64,000 nt of DNA from Spirochaeta isovalerica. Its GTDB lineage: Bacteria; Spirochaetota; Spirochaetia; DSM-2461. The DNA lies in the NCBI RefSeq assembly GCF_014207565.1, contig NZ_JACHGJ010000002.1:982680-1046679 (forward strand). Direction: 5' to 3'. Of the stretch, positions 9,704-17,278 are shown in pieces (the stretch's first letter is position 1; the number at the start of each line of letters is the position of its first letter). The translations under genes were made by a program, and so were the position numbers. Below the pieces are notes generated by a model that searched no databases, was not told the origin of the DNA, and saw nothing but the letters and a program-made list of their open reading frames with translations.

Positions 9704-9746
9704 GGGAAAACCGCCGCCTCCGGGCAACAGGGGCAGCGGTTTTCCC
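9704..9746. repeat. Intercistronic inverted repeat between tctC and tctB
   Basis: GGGAAAACCGC at 9704-9714 is exactly complementary to GCGGTTTTCCC at 9736-9746, and pairing continues inward for four more base pairs with one mismatch. No T-run follows on the minus strand. A stable mRNA hairpin here, between a periplasmic binding protein and its membrane subunits, would fit protection of the tctC message or partial termination so that TctC exceeds TctA/B. Confidence 0.75.
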
Positions 9747-9760
9747 GATAATCCTGTGGA

Positions 9761-10765
9761 TTAGTTTTGCAGCATTCCGATTTCGTTGAGAATATCTCTG
9801 AAATTGTTGTCCGCCTGGACCAGGAACTCGCTGAATTCCGGTGCGTCCATATAGGCATCATCCCAGCCGTTGGTTTTTCTGGCCGCTTCCCATTCGGGAG
9901 TCAGTCTCAGTTTCCCAAGAGTCTCGCGCCAGTAATCAACTGCGTATTCTGGCATTTCGGGAGGTCCGAAGAGTCCTCTCCAGTTGACGAATGTCTCATT
10001 GATTCCCGCTTCCATGCAGGTCGGGATTTCCGCCACAACGCCTTCTCCCACTCTGTGGGGAGCTGTCTGGGCAAGAGCTCTCAGGTCTCCGCTCTGGATG
10101 AGTCCCTGAACTTCCGACAGTCCTGTCGAGAACAGATCGATATGGCCGCCCAGAACCTGGGCTGCTCCGGAATCGTCGAAGCTGACATAGTCGATCTCTT
10201 TCAGGTTTTTAACGCCTGCCGCTTTGGCCATGATGAGGAACTGGAGATGGTCCATTGAACCGGCTGAAGAGGTTCCTCCGATTTTAACGCTTTTGACATT
10301 GCTTTTCAGAGCATCCATTACATCATTGATGCTCTTGTAGGGCGAATCGGCCTTAACGACAAATACGGCGTAATCGGCGATAAGTCTGGCCAGGGGGGTT
10401 ACGTTATTGTAATCCAGATCGGTTGTTCCGGCGAGTTTGGTCAGTATGAGCGGGGATGAATAAACAGTGATGGTTTTGTCATCGCCTTTCTTTTCCTGCA
10501 GGCTGGCCAGATGGACGGAACCGCCGGCGCCGGGGTTGTTTCTGACAGGCATGGGCACTCTGACGAGTCCTGTATCTTTGAGCACTTTGGCTGTCGTCCT
10601 TATGGTCAGGTCCCAGCCGCCGCCGGCGCCGCTCGGTGCGACGAAATCCAGATTCCCTTTGGGGTACTGAACAGTCTGGCCTGATTCTCCCTGCTGGCCA
10701 TTAGCCATGAGCGCGAGGGGAGACAGAATCAAAAGTGCTGTAAAAAGCAGCAAAGTCTTTTTCAT
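9761..10765 (-). CDS. tctC: Tripartite tricarboxylate transporter, periplasmic binding protein TctC
   Basis: Soluble periplasmic receptor that captures the carboxylate and hands it to TctAB. The 334-residue precursor has a Sec signal peptide (MKKTLLLFTALLILSPLALMA) with no lipobox cysteine. It then has family segments such as DFVAPSGAGGGWDLTIRTTAKVL (start of the Bug fold), NNPGAGG and the GGTSSAGSMDHL ligand-loop region. The ATG at 10765 has AAGGAG nine to ten bases upstream, so it leads tctCBA with a conventional ribosome-binding site. A divergent sensor kinase gene starts 170 bp away. Citrate is the likely ligand by context, but Bug/TctC proteins bind many organic acids. Confidence 0.93.
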   Translation of the reverse strand: MKKTLLLFTALLILSPLALMANGQQGESGQTVQYPKGNLDFVAPSGAGGGWDLTIRTTAKVLKDTGLVRVPMPVRNNPGAGGSVHLASLQEKKGDDKTITVYSSPLILTKLAGTTDLDYNNVTPLARLIADYAVFVVKADSPYKSINDVMDALKSNVKSVKIGGTSSAGSMDHLQFLIMAKAAGVKNLKEIDYVSFDDSGAAQVLGGHIDLFSTGLSEVQGLIQSGDLRALAQTAPHRVGEGVVAEIPTCMEAGINETFVNWRGLFGPPEMPEYAVDYWRETLGKLRLTPEWEAARKTNGWDDAYMDAPEFSEFLVQADNNFRDILNEIGMLQN

Positions 10766-10795
10766 TGATTTCTCCTTGTTTTGGTTAACTGACTT

Positions 10796-10824
10796 ATAGT
10801 AAACCCGCCCCGAAAAGCTGAAAG
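10796..10824 (-). promoter_or_regulatory. Possible tctC promoter
   Basis: On the minus strand CTTTCA (10819-10824), 17 bases and TACTAT (10796-10801) lie 31 bases before the tctC ATG, leaving room for the AAGGAG site. The -35 match is weak, which would suit a promoter needing an activator such as the neighbouring NarL-type regulator. Confidence 0.35.
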
Positions 10825-10900
10825 TAAGAGGGATGCTGATTATTTTGTAAGTGTTTGTCCTACAGAGCCAACGGGAAATAACCCTTTATTGCGAAAACAT

Positions 10901-10929
10901 TTGCTAACCGCCCTGCAGATTGATATAGT
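10901..10929 (+). promoter_or_regulatory. Promoter of the sensor kinase gene, leaderless geometry
   Basis: TTGCTA (10901-10906), a 17-base spacer and TATAGT (10924-10929) are followed by six bases and the ATG at 10936. No Shine-Dalgarno is present, so transcription is expected to begin at the start codon itself. Confidence 0.65.
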
Positions 10930-10935
10930 ATTGCC

Positions 10936-13900
10936 ATGATTAACAGTCTCCGGTATTGTCTCATCCTTCCGGTTCTCTTTCTCTTTTCTGTTTCAACCGC
11001 TGCAGCCGAGAACTACCGCTTCTATAAACTCACTCTCGAAAACGGTCTGTCGAGTAATTCTGTCTACAGAATCGAACAGGATTCCACCGGATATATGTGG
11101 TTCGGAACCTTCAGCGGCCTGGGCCGCTATGATGGTCGGGAGGTGCGGACCTATAAACCCGAGCCGGGCGTTCCGGGAAGCATCAGCAGTCCCGTTATTT
11201 TTGATCTCCATGAGGATTCGAAAGGTCGGCTCTGGGTGGGGACGGACGGAGGGGGACTGAATCTCTACAACCGCGACAGCGATGATTTCACCCTGTTCAG
11301 CCATGATGCCGGGGACAGAACGAGCGTAAGCAGCAATAATGTCTATGCTATATGCGAGGATTCTTCAGGCCGGCTCTGGTTCGGTACGGGCGGCGCCGGG
11401 CTTAACCTCTTTAATGAAGAGGAAAGGAATTTCCGGATATTCCGTGCCTCCGATGGAGGACAGACCCTGGACAGCGATGTGATCCGCTCGCTTCTCTGTG
11501 ATTCTGAGGGCCGTCTCTGGGTCGGGACGCAGGGCGGCGGACTCGCTTTTATGGAAGAAGAGGGGCGCTTCGTCAACTTCAGACATGACAAATCCGATTC
11601 GCTTTCCATCAGTTCCGATAATGTGCGAACCATTCTGGAGGATTCGGCGGGCCATCTTTGGATCGGTACTGAAGGGGGAGGTCTCAATCTCTTCAACCGC
11701 GGGGCGGGGACCTTCGGCGTTGTGGCAAATCCCGAATTGGAAGATCCGCTTCATTATTCTGTCCGTTCCATCCGGGAGGACCGCGACGGCCATCTGTGGA
11801 TCGGTACGGAAGGGCAGGGGATATTCATTATAGACCGTGAGGGAAACATCCTTTCTTCCATAAGGCATGAGAAGGGAAATAGCGACAGTCTCAGTAAAGA
11901 TAAGATCCGCCATATTTTCATAGACCGCAACGGACTGGTCTGGATCGGGACTCGGGACGGCGGCGTGAACCGCTTCAATCCCCGGACGATCGGTTTCACA
12001 AACCGGGAGATCGAAAATGTCCGGGCTCTTTATGAAGACTCGGAAAAGAGAATCTGGATCGGGTCCGACGGGGGAGGGCTATACAGCCTTTCGGAAAAGG
12101 GCGTAATAGAAAAGAACCGGGCTTTGCTTTCGAACGATCAGGTATACGCTCTGCTGGAAGACAGCGCGGGCAATCTCTGGGTCGGAACCGACGGCGGCGG
12201 GCTCAACAGAATTGACGGTGAGACCGGGGAAGTCGACACTTTTCTCTACGAACCGGACAACCCCGATTCCCTTGGGAGCAATACGGTCTGGTCTCTGCTG
12301 GAGGACAGCACCCGGACGCTGTGGATCGGAACGGAAGGAGGCGGCCTCAACGCCTGGAATACCAGGACGGGATCTTTTTCCCGCTACATCAGCATACCCG
12401 AGGAAAACAGCACATTAAACGGCAATTCCATCCGCTGCATCTATGAAGATAAAGACAGGGTCCTCTGGGTGGGAACATGGGACGGCGGGCTGAACCGGTA
12501 TAACCGCGAATCGGGCACCTTCGTCCGCTATTCCCGCGATCCCCTGCGGGCTCTCAGCCTCAGCGACAGCAGCGTCAATACGATTTTTGAAGACTCGAAG
12601 AGGCGCCTCTGGATCGGGACGGCGGCAGGCGGGCTCAATCTGATGAACCGCGAAGATGAGACCTTCACTCATTACACAGGAAACGAAGGGCTTGCGGGCG
12701 ACAATATTTTTTCCATACTCGAAGACGGTGACGGATATCTGTGGATCAGCACCGACAGAGGACTGACCCGTTTTAACCCCGACACGGGGGATACACTCAA
12801 TTTCGGGGAGTCGGACGGTCTTCCCGGCAATGAATTTTCCATAAACGCCTCTGTTTTTCTCCACTCGGGCGAAATGGTATTCGGCGGGCCGAGAGGGATC
12901 AACCGCTTCTTTCCCCGGAAGGTGGAAGTTAACCGTTCCATTCCCCCTGTGGTCATTACCGATGTACAGGTTATGAATGAATCTCTCACGATCGGTTCGG
13001 AAAAGCCTCTCGTTCTTCCCCACGGCGACTCCATCCTGGCATTCCACTTTGCCGTTCTGGATTTTGCCGCTCCCGAGAGAAACCGCTATGCCGTACTAAT
13101 GGAAGGCTTACAGAAGGAATGGACCAGTCTTGAAAACCAGAACAGCATGGTCTATAACAATCTCCCGCCGGGAGACTATATCTTTCGGGTTAAGGGAGCC
13201 GATAACAACGGGATCTGGAATGACGAAGGCGCTTCTCTTCCTGTTACTGTTCTGCCCCCCTGGTGGAAAACCCCTCTGTTTTTCATCATTCTTCTCGCCT
13301 CTGTTGCCCTGGCGGTCTATCTGATAGTCAGATCGAGGCTCAACCGGCTTGAAGAGAAAAACAGAGAACTGAGGGAATACTCCATTCACATTCAGGATGT
13401 CCGGGAGGAGGAGCGGACCTGGGTTGCGCGGGAAGTGCACGATCAGCTCGGCCAGACTCTTTCGGCTCTGAAGATGGAGATCTACCGCAACGGATCCGAA
13501 CAGAGAGACTCCATGCTGGGCCTTGTCAATATGAGCCTGGAATCGGTAAAGGATCTCTCCACAAGGCTCAGACCGAAGGTTCTCGACAATCTCTGCACCG
13601 GCGAGGCTGTTTCATGGCTGGTCAGGGATTTCTCCTCCCATACGGGCATTACCATTAACAGGGATATCGAAGAGCGAATGGTCGTGGAGAACGAGGAGAT
13701 CAAAACCGCCCTTTTCCGGATCTGCCAGGAAGTGCTGACCAATGTGATCCGCCATTCCGGTGCCGACAGCGTCAATGTCTATCTGGCTGTCCGGGGCGAA
13801 TCGGCAATTTTGAAAATAGCCGACAACGGGTGCGGTATCGCTGAAGAGGCTCTGGAAAAGACGCGGTCCTTCGGCATCCGGGGCATCAAGGAAAGGTGCC

Positions 13901-13995
13901 GGTATCTCAACGGGCAGTGCCGCATATCCGTCAATGAGAAGGGCGGAACTACGGTCCGGGTTTCAATCCCCATGAAGCGCAAAGGAGAGAATTAA
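10936..13995 (+). CDS. Two-component sensor kinase with double beta-propeller and Y_Y_Y ectodomain
   Basis: A 1019-residue membrane sensor kinase. After a signal peptide (about residues 1-24) come 14 Reg_prop-type repeats, seen as W-[IVF]-G-T-x-G-G-G-L-N motifs spaced about 45-50 residues. They suit two seven-bladed propellers (about 30-660). A Y_Y_Y domain (about 670-780), a membrane helix (about 779-800), a short coiled linker, a HisKA_3 dimerisation domain (phospho-acceptor H835 in REVHDQLGQ) and a HATPase domain (NVIRHSGA, DNGCGI, GIRGIKERC) follow. This is the BvgS-unrelated, NarX-like kinase class with the ectodomain common in Bacteroidetes polysaccharide sensors. It is paired with the response regulator 4 bp downstream and faces tctCBA, so a carboxylate-linked signal is plausible but unproven. 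Confidence 0.9.
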   Translation: MINSLRYCLILPVLFLFSVSTAAAENYRFYKLTLENGLSSNSVYRIEQDSTGYMWFGTFSGLGRYDGREVRTYKPEPGVPGSISSPVIFDLHEDSKGRLWVGTDGGGLNLYNRDSDDFTLFSHDAGDRTSVSSNNVYAICEDSSGRLWFGTGGAGLNLFNEEERNFRIFRASDGGQTLDSDVIRSLLCDSEGRLWVGTQGGGLAFMEEEGRFVNFRHDKSDSLSISSDNVRTILEDSAGHLWIGTEGGGLNLFNRGAGTFGVVANPELEDPLHYSVRSIREDRDGHLWIGTEGQGIFIIDREGNILSSIRHEKGNSDSLSKDKIRHIFIDRNGLVWIGTRDGGVNRFNPRTIGFTNREIENVRALYEDSEKRIWIGSDGGGLYSLSEKGVIEKNRALLSNDQVYALLEDSAGNLWVGTDGGGLNRIDGETGEVDTFLYEPDNPDSLGSNTVWSLLEDSTRTLWIGTEGGGLNAWNTRTGSFSRYISIPEENSTLNGNSIRCIYEDKDRVLWVGTWDGGLNRYNRESGTFVRYSRDPLRALSLSDSSVNTIFEDSKRRLWIGTAAGGLNLMNREDETFTHYTGNEGLAGDNIFSILEDGDGYLWISTDRGLTRFNPDTGDTLNFGESDGLPGNEFSINASVFLHSGEMVFGGPRGINRFFPRKVEVNRSIPPVVITDVQVMNESLTIGSEKPLVLPHGDSILAFHFAVLDFAAPERNRYAVLMEGLQKEWTSLENQNSMVYNNLPPGDYIFRVKGADNNGIWNDEGASLPVTVLPPWWKTPLFFIILLASVALAVYLIVRSRLNRLEEKNRELREYSIHIQDVREEERTWVAREVHDQLGQTLSALKMEIYRNGSEQRDSMLGLVNMSLESVKDLSTRLRPKVLDNLCTGEAVSWLVRDFSSHTGITINRDIEERMVVENEEIKTALFRICQEVLTNVIRHSGADSVNVYLAVRGESAILKIADNGCGIAEEALEKTRSFGIRGIKERCRYLNGQCRISVNEKGGTTVRVSIPMKRKGEN

Positions 13996-13999
13996 AGCC

Positions 14000-14638
14000 A
14001 TGCTTAAGATTCTTATCGCTGACGACCACCCCCTGATCCGCAGGGGGCTGAGCCAGATACTCAGGGATAATCTGCCGGTCAGGATTCTCGATGAGGTGGA
14101 TGACGGAGCCGCCGTGCTGTCCGCTCTGGAAAAGGAAAAGTACGATGTTCTGATCCTGGACATTTCCCTCCCGCACCGCGACGGGATGGATATCCTCATC
14201 GATGTGAAAAAGCGTTATGAGAAACTCCCTGTTCTGATACTGAGCATCCAGCCTGAAGAGCAGTACGCCTTAAGGGCGCTGAAGCTGGGCGCTTCGGGGT
14301 GCCTCAATAAAGCCGTGGCTCCGGAAAATCTGGTGGAAGCGGTTAAAACTGTTGCGGGGGGCAGCACCTATATCAACAGCACGGTCAGTCAGCTTATGCT
14401 GGAAAATCTCAATAGTGATGTGGGTGAGAATCCCCATGAAGCTCTATCGGAAAGAGAATTTCAGGTTTTGCTGATGATCGGCAGAGGGCTGTCGGTTTCC
14501 GAAATATCCGATCAGCTCAATCTCAGCGTCAAAACGGTGAGCACATACCGGACCAGGCTTCTGAAGAAGATGGGGCTGGCCAACAGCGCCCAGCTGACCA
14601 GCTATGTCTACAGAAAAGGACTTCTGGACGCCTATTAA
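14000..14638 (+). CDS. NarL/FixJ-family response regulator
   Basis: A 212-residue cytoplasmic response regulator. The receiver domain has the acidic pair D8-D9, phospho-acceptor D54 in LILDISLP and the conserved lysine in GCLNKAVAPENL. The C-terminal LuxR-type helix-turn-helix runs through LSEREFQVLLMIGRGLSVSEI and VKTVSTYRTRLLKKM. The ATG is preceded by AAGGAGAG lying inside the end of the kinase gene, so the two are co-translated and are almost certainly partners. Its targets probably include its own operon and perhaps the divergent tctCBA genes. The stop overlaps that of the next, convergent gene in TTAA at 14635-14638. Confidence 0.93.
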   Translation: MLKILIADDHPLIRRGLSQILRDNLPVRILDEVDDGAAVLSALEKEKYDVLILDISLPHRDGMDILIDVKKRYEKLPVLILSIQPEEQYALRALKLGASGCLNKAVAPENLVEAVKTVAGGSTYINSTVSQLMLENLNSDVGENPHEALSEREFQVLLMIGRGLSVSEISDQLNLSVKTVSTYRTRLLKKMGLANSAQLTSYVYRKGLLDAY

Positions 14639-15819
14639 CTTTTTATCCCGCCGAAAACGCCTATGAGCCTGTCCATGGCTTCTTCGAGAAGTTTCCGGCT
14701 GCATCCTATATTAAGCCTGGCATAGGACGCATAGTCCTCGCCGAACCAGCGTCCAGGATCGAGGGCCAGGGAGGCTTTTTCCATAAGCAGTTTTTCCAGT
14801 TCTCTTCCTTTGAATCCGAACTCTGCAAAACTCAGCCAGAGTAGATAGGTCCCTTCAGGACGGAACAGTTTCACTTCGGGAAGCTCCTCTTTCAGTCTGC
14901 TTTCCACATAATCCAGATTATCTTCCAGATAGAGAAGCAACTCGTCAAACCAGGATTCTCCTTCGGTGAAAACAGTTTCAAGAGCCGTAGTGGTAAAAAC
15001 GTTTACGCCATTCAGGTGAAACCTGGTGAGAAAACTGTTGAAACGGCTTTGAAGATCCCTGTCGTTGAAATGGGCTATTCCTATTGTGTTTCCCGAAAGG
15101 TTGAAAGTCTTTCCCGCCGAGAAAAGCTGAACCGTATTGCGCCGCAGCTTTTCCTCGAGCTGAGCCGTCGTCAGAAAGAACAGATGATCGAAGACAAACT
15201 CCATATGGATTTCGTCGCTGATGAGCAGAACGCCGTTTTCTTCGCAGATTGTGGCTGTTTCCACCAGCTCCGCTTCACTCCAGACCCTTCCCACGGGATT
15301 ATGGGGACTGCTGATAATCATGATTTTCACATCGTCAAGGGCGGCGCACTCCCGCAGATTATCAAAATCCATACGGTAGAAGCCTTTCTCTTCGATAAGC
15401 TTGTTATATACAGGTTTGCGCTTTGAATTGATGATGGTCTCTTCAAAGGGATAATAGACAGGAGGCTGGATTATGACTCCGTCGCCTTCACGGCTTTCCA
15501 GCTCGAGAAGAATGGAAATGGCACTTAGAACGCTGGGGGCGAAAGTCAGGTTCTTCGGGTCAATTTCCCATTCGTGGCGGCGGTAGCACCACTCTATGAT
15601 TTTTTCCTTGATGTGGTCGGGGCGGAACTCATAGCCGTAAAAACCGTGCTCCGCTCTTTCCTTCAGATTCGATATGAGCTTTTCCGGAGCCCGGAAGTCC
15701 ATATCGGCTACCCAGAAGGGGAGAACATCCCCCTTCCCGAACATTTTATCTAAAAACTCCGCATTCCATTTTACTGAATGGCTGTTTTTCCTGTCGTGAA
15801 GCTCATCAAAATTACTCAT
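14635..15819 (-). CDS. PatB/MalY-family C-S lyase (cystathionine beta-lyase type)
   Basis: PLP-dependent fold-type I enzyme of the PatB/MalY group, which cleaves cystathionine or cysteine S-conjugates to homocysteine or thiols, pyruvate and ammonia. The 394 residues contain the family's FWVADMDF, YGYEF, ISSPHNPVGRVW, ISDEIHMEFVF and the PLP lysine K237 in FSAGKTFNLSG. Substrate preference (methionine biosynthesis versus thiol metabolism) cannot be read from sequence. No Shine-Dalgarno precedes the ATG; a TAAAAT box sits six bases upstream, so it is probably leaderless. Confidence 0.9.
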   Translation of the reverse strand: MSNFDELHDRKNSHSVKWNAEFLDKMFGKGDVLPFWVADMDFRAPEKLISNLKERAEHGFYGYEFRPDHIKEKIIEWCYRRHEWEIDPKNLTFAPSVLSAISILLELESREGDGVIIQPPVYYPFEETIINSKRKPVYNKLIEEKGFYRMDFDNLRECAALDDVKIMIISSPHNPVGRVWSEAELVETATICEENGVLLISDEIHMEFVFDHLFFLTTAQLEEKLRRNTVQLFSAGKTFNLSGNTIGIAHFNDRDLQSRFNSFLTRFHLNGVNVFTTTALETVFTEGESWFDELLLYLEDNLDYVESRLKEELPEVKLFRPEGTYLLWLSFAEFGFKGRELEKLLMEKASLALDPGRWFGEDYASYARLNIGCSRKLLEEAMDRLIGVFGGIKS

Positions 15820-15825
15820 GATGTT

Positions 15826-15854
15826 ATTTTAAAGCACAACAGGAAAAATGCCAG
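15826..15854 (-). promoter_or_regulatory. Promoter of the C-S lyase gene, leaderless geometry
   Basis: On the minus strand CTGGCA (15849-15854), 17 bases and TAAAAT (15826-15831) are followed by six bases (AACATC) and the ATG at 15819. No ribosome-binding site is visible. Confidence 0.6.
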
Positions 15855-15877
15855 AATCTCTTAATAAAAACTTTTAT

Positions 15878-16333
15878 TTATTCCTCTGAGACCAGCTTTT
15901 TTTCGGCTGATGCTTTCAGGGGTTCGATGATTATTATCACATACATTATGGCGTAAAGGACTGTGATTAAGGCTACTGAAAAATTGGGTCCGAGTGCATC
16001 GGGATTCTCCAGATTGACAAGAATGCTTATTGTCCCCAGAAGAGTTCCTAAAAGTCCCGTCAGTACAATAAGTGTTTTCAAGCTGTTTAAATAGGCAATG
16101 CCCTTTTTCAATAACTGTCTATCTGCCGGGAGGGTGGACAGAATCCCGGAAACCATGCGGTTCTGCTCTTTGGGAGAATAGATCAGCGATACCAGAATAT
16201 AGGGAACAGCGACAGTAATGACAAAGGATGCTATATCCACGATTAACAATATCGAGTTACCAGCCAATATCATCACCAATCCAATGAATAACAGCATGAA
16301 TATAATGCCTATAATGAATTTTAGTTTAGTCAT
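15878..16333 (-). CDS. Miniature MotA-like membrane protein
   Basis: A 151-residue integral membrane protein resembling the transmembrane parts of MotA stator subunits. The segment GNSILLIVDIASFVITVAVPYI corresponds to MotA's second helix region. GLLGTLLGTISILVNLENPDALG followed by FSVALITVLYA corresponds to the helix 3-4 signature (LGTxxGLxxxLxDPxxIGPxMAVALLTTLYG). The large cytoplasmic domain of normal MotA (about 255-290 residues) is missing. The ATG at 16333 is chosen over 16375 because AAGGAG lies seven bases upstream. It overlaps the preceding gene by eight bases and is last of a sigma-factor operon. Function unknown; proton-channel activity is only a possibility. Confidence 0.65.
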   Translation of the reverse strand: MTKLKFIIGIIFMLLFIGLVMILAGNSILLIVDIASFVITVAVPYILVSLIYSPKEQNRMVSGILSTLPADRQLLKKGIAYLNSLKTLIVLTGLLGTLLGTISILVNLENPDALGPNFSVALITVLYAIMYVIIIIEPLKASAEKKLVSEE

Positions 16334-16631
16334 TTTCGACTCCTTGTTTTTCTTGAAAATATAATGATCCTTCAAAGATTATCCGCGGAAAATCTTCTTT
16401 AAAGGCTTCATATCTGCTCATGGAAATATTGCTTCTACGCAGTCTGTTATCATAAATGGCCGGTTGAGCTATAAGAATCAGGCTGCCAATTATACAGGCG
16501 GCCAGAAAGATATTTTCTCCGATTTTCTTTCGTTTGAACGGAGAAGATGCCGGCATTGCCAGCGGAGGAGTTTTCCTCGACGCCACTTCATCCTCAAAAA
16601 ACGCTCTAAACTCTTTGTTCATATCATCCAT
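16326..16631 (-). CDS. Single-pass membrane protein, candidate anti-sigma factor
   Basis: A 101-residue protein with a cytoplasmic N-terminus of about 35 residues, one membrane helix (about 40-57) and a short outside tail. No HxxxCxxC zinc motif of ZAS anti-sigma factors is present, and no family is recognised. It sits directly behind an ECF sigma gene, with the sigma stop and this ATG sharing one base (TGATG). That placement and topology are typical of membrane anti-sigma factors, which is the basis for the call. The gene for a MotA-like protein overlaps its 3' end. Confidence 0.5.
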   Translation of the reverse strand: MDDMNKEFRAFFEDEVASRKTPPLAMPASSPFKRKKIGENIFLAACIIGSLILIAQPAIYDNRLRRSNISMSRYEAFKEDFPRIIFEGSLYFQEKQGVEND

Positions 16632-17185
16632 CAGACAAAACTCCCCGATAATTCGCTTTTCATCTGCTTTCTTATCTCCGACATGCGGAATTTCACAGTC
16701 CCGAGGGGCTTACCCGTGATTCCGGCGATTTCCCTGTATTTCATCTCTTCGTAGAAATAGAGGAATACCAGTTCTCTATCTTCAGCCGAAAGCCGGGAGA
16801 CCGCTTCGCCGATAAGGCGCTTCTCTTCGCTTTTGATTAACAGCGATTCAGGCGTTTCTCCCGCCCCTCCGTGATCGGCTGTCAGCTCTTCCGTGACAAT
16901 TCTTTTCTTCCTCAGTCCGTCAATGCATCTCTTTCTTGCAAGACTGTAGATCCAGGTTGAAAAGGCATAGCGGCTGTTGTAGGTTTCGATCCGCTCAAAG
17001 GCTCCCAGGAGAATTTCTGAGACTCTGTCCTCGCACTCGGCTCCTTTTCCCAGCCAGGGGGAAAGATAGACCTGGAGCCTGGAATGATACCGGACCCAAA
17101 CAGCGGAATAAAAATCCTGCCGGGCTGTTTCGCTCTTTTTATTCTGCCATTTTCTGTACAGGTCCTGAACTGAATCATCACTCAT
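16631..17185 (-). CDS. ECF-type RNA polymerase sigma factor
   Basis: A 184-residue extracytoplasmic-function sigma factor. Region 2 is seen as [31 protein letters not shown], with the aromatic FSTWIY and DGLRKK typical of DNA melting and -10 recognition. Region 4 is [24 protein letters not shown] followed by [14 protein letters not shown], the -35-binding helix-turn-helix. It heads a three-gene, end-overlapping operon with a small membrane protein and a MotA-like protein. The ATG has no Shine-Dalgarno and may be leaderless, although the upstream boxes are weak. The targets of this sigma factor are not identifiable here. Confidence 0.9.
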   Translation of the reverse strand: MSDDSVQDLYRKWQNKKSETARQDFYSAVWVRYHSRLQVYLSPWLGKGAECEDRVSEILLGAFERIETYNSRYAFSTWIYSLARKRCIDGLRKKRIVTEELTADHGGAGETPESLLIKSEEKRLIGEAVSRLSAEDRELVFLYFYEEMKYREIAGITGKPLGTVKFRMSEIRKQMKSELSGSFV

Positions 17186-17278
17186 ATACTTCTATTATTC
17201 GCAAAACGAGGAAAAAGGTTGGGAAAAACTTTAAAATTGATAATAATTAATCAATTGATGTCTCGGCGGAGGTCCCGA

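Noticed and set aside
9215..9727. Longer TctB reading frame from ATG 9727
   Set aside because: The extra 15 residues are encoded by the intercistronic hairpin, there is no ribosome-binding site, and TTG at 9682 has AGGAG at ideal distance.
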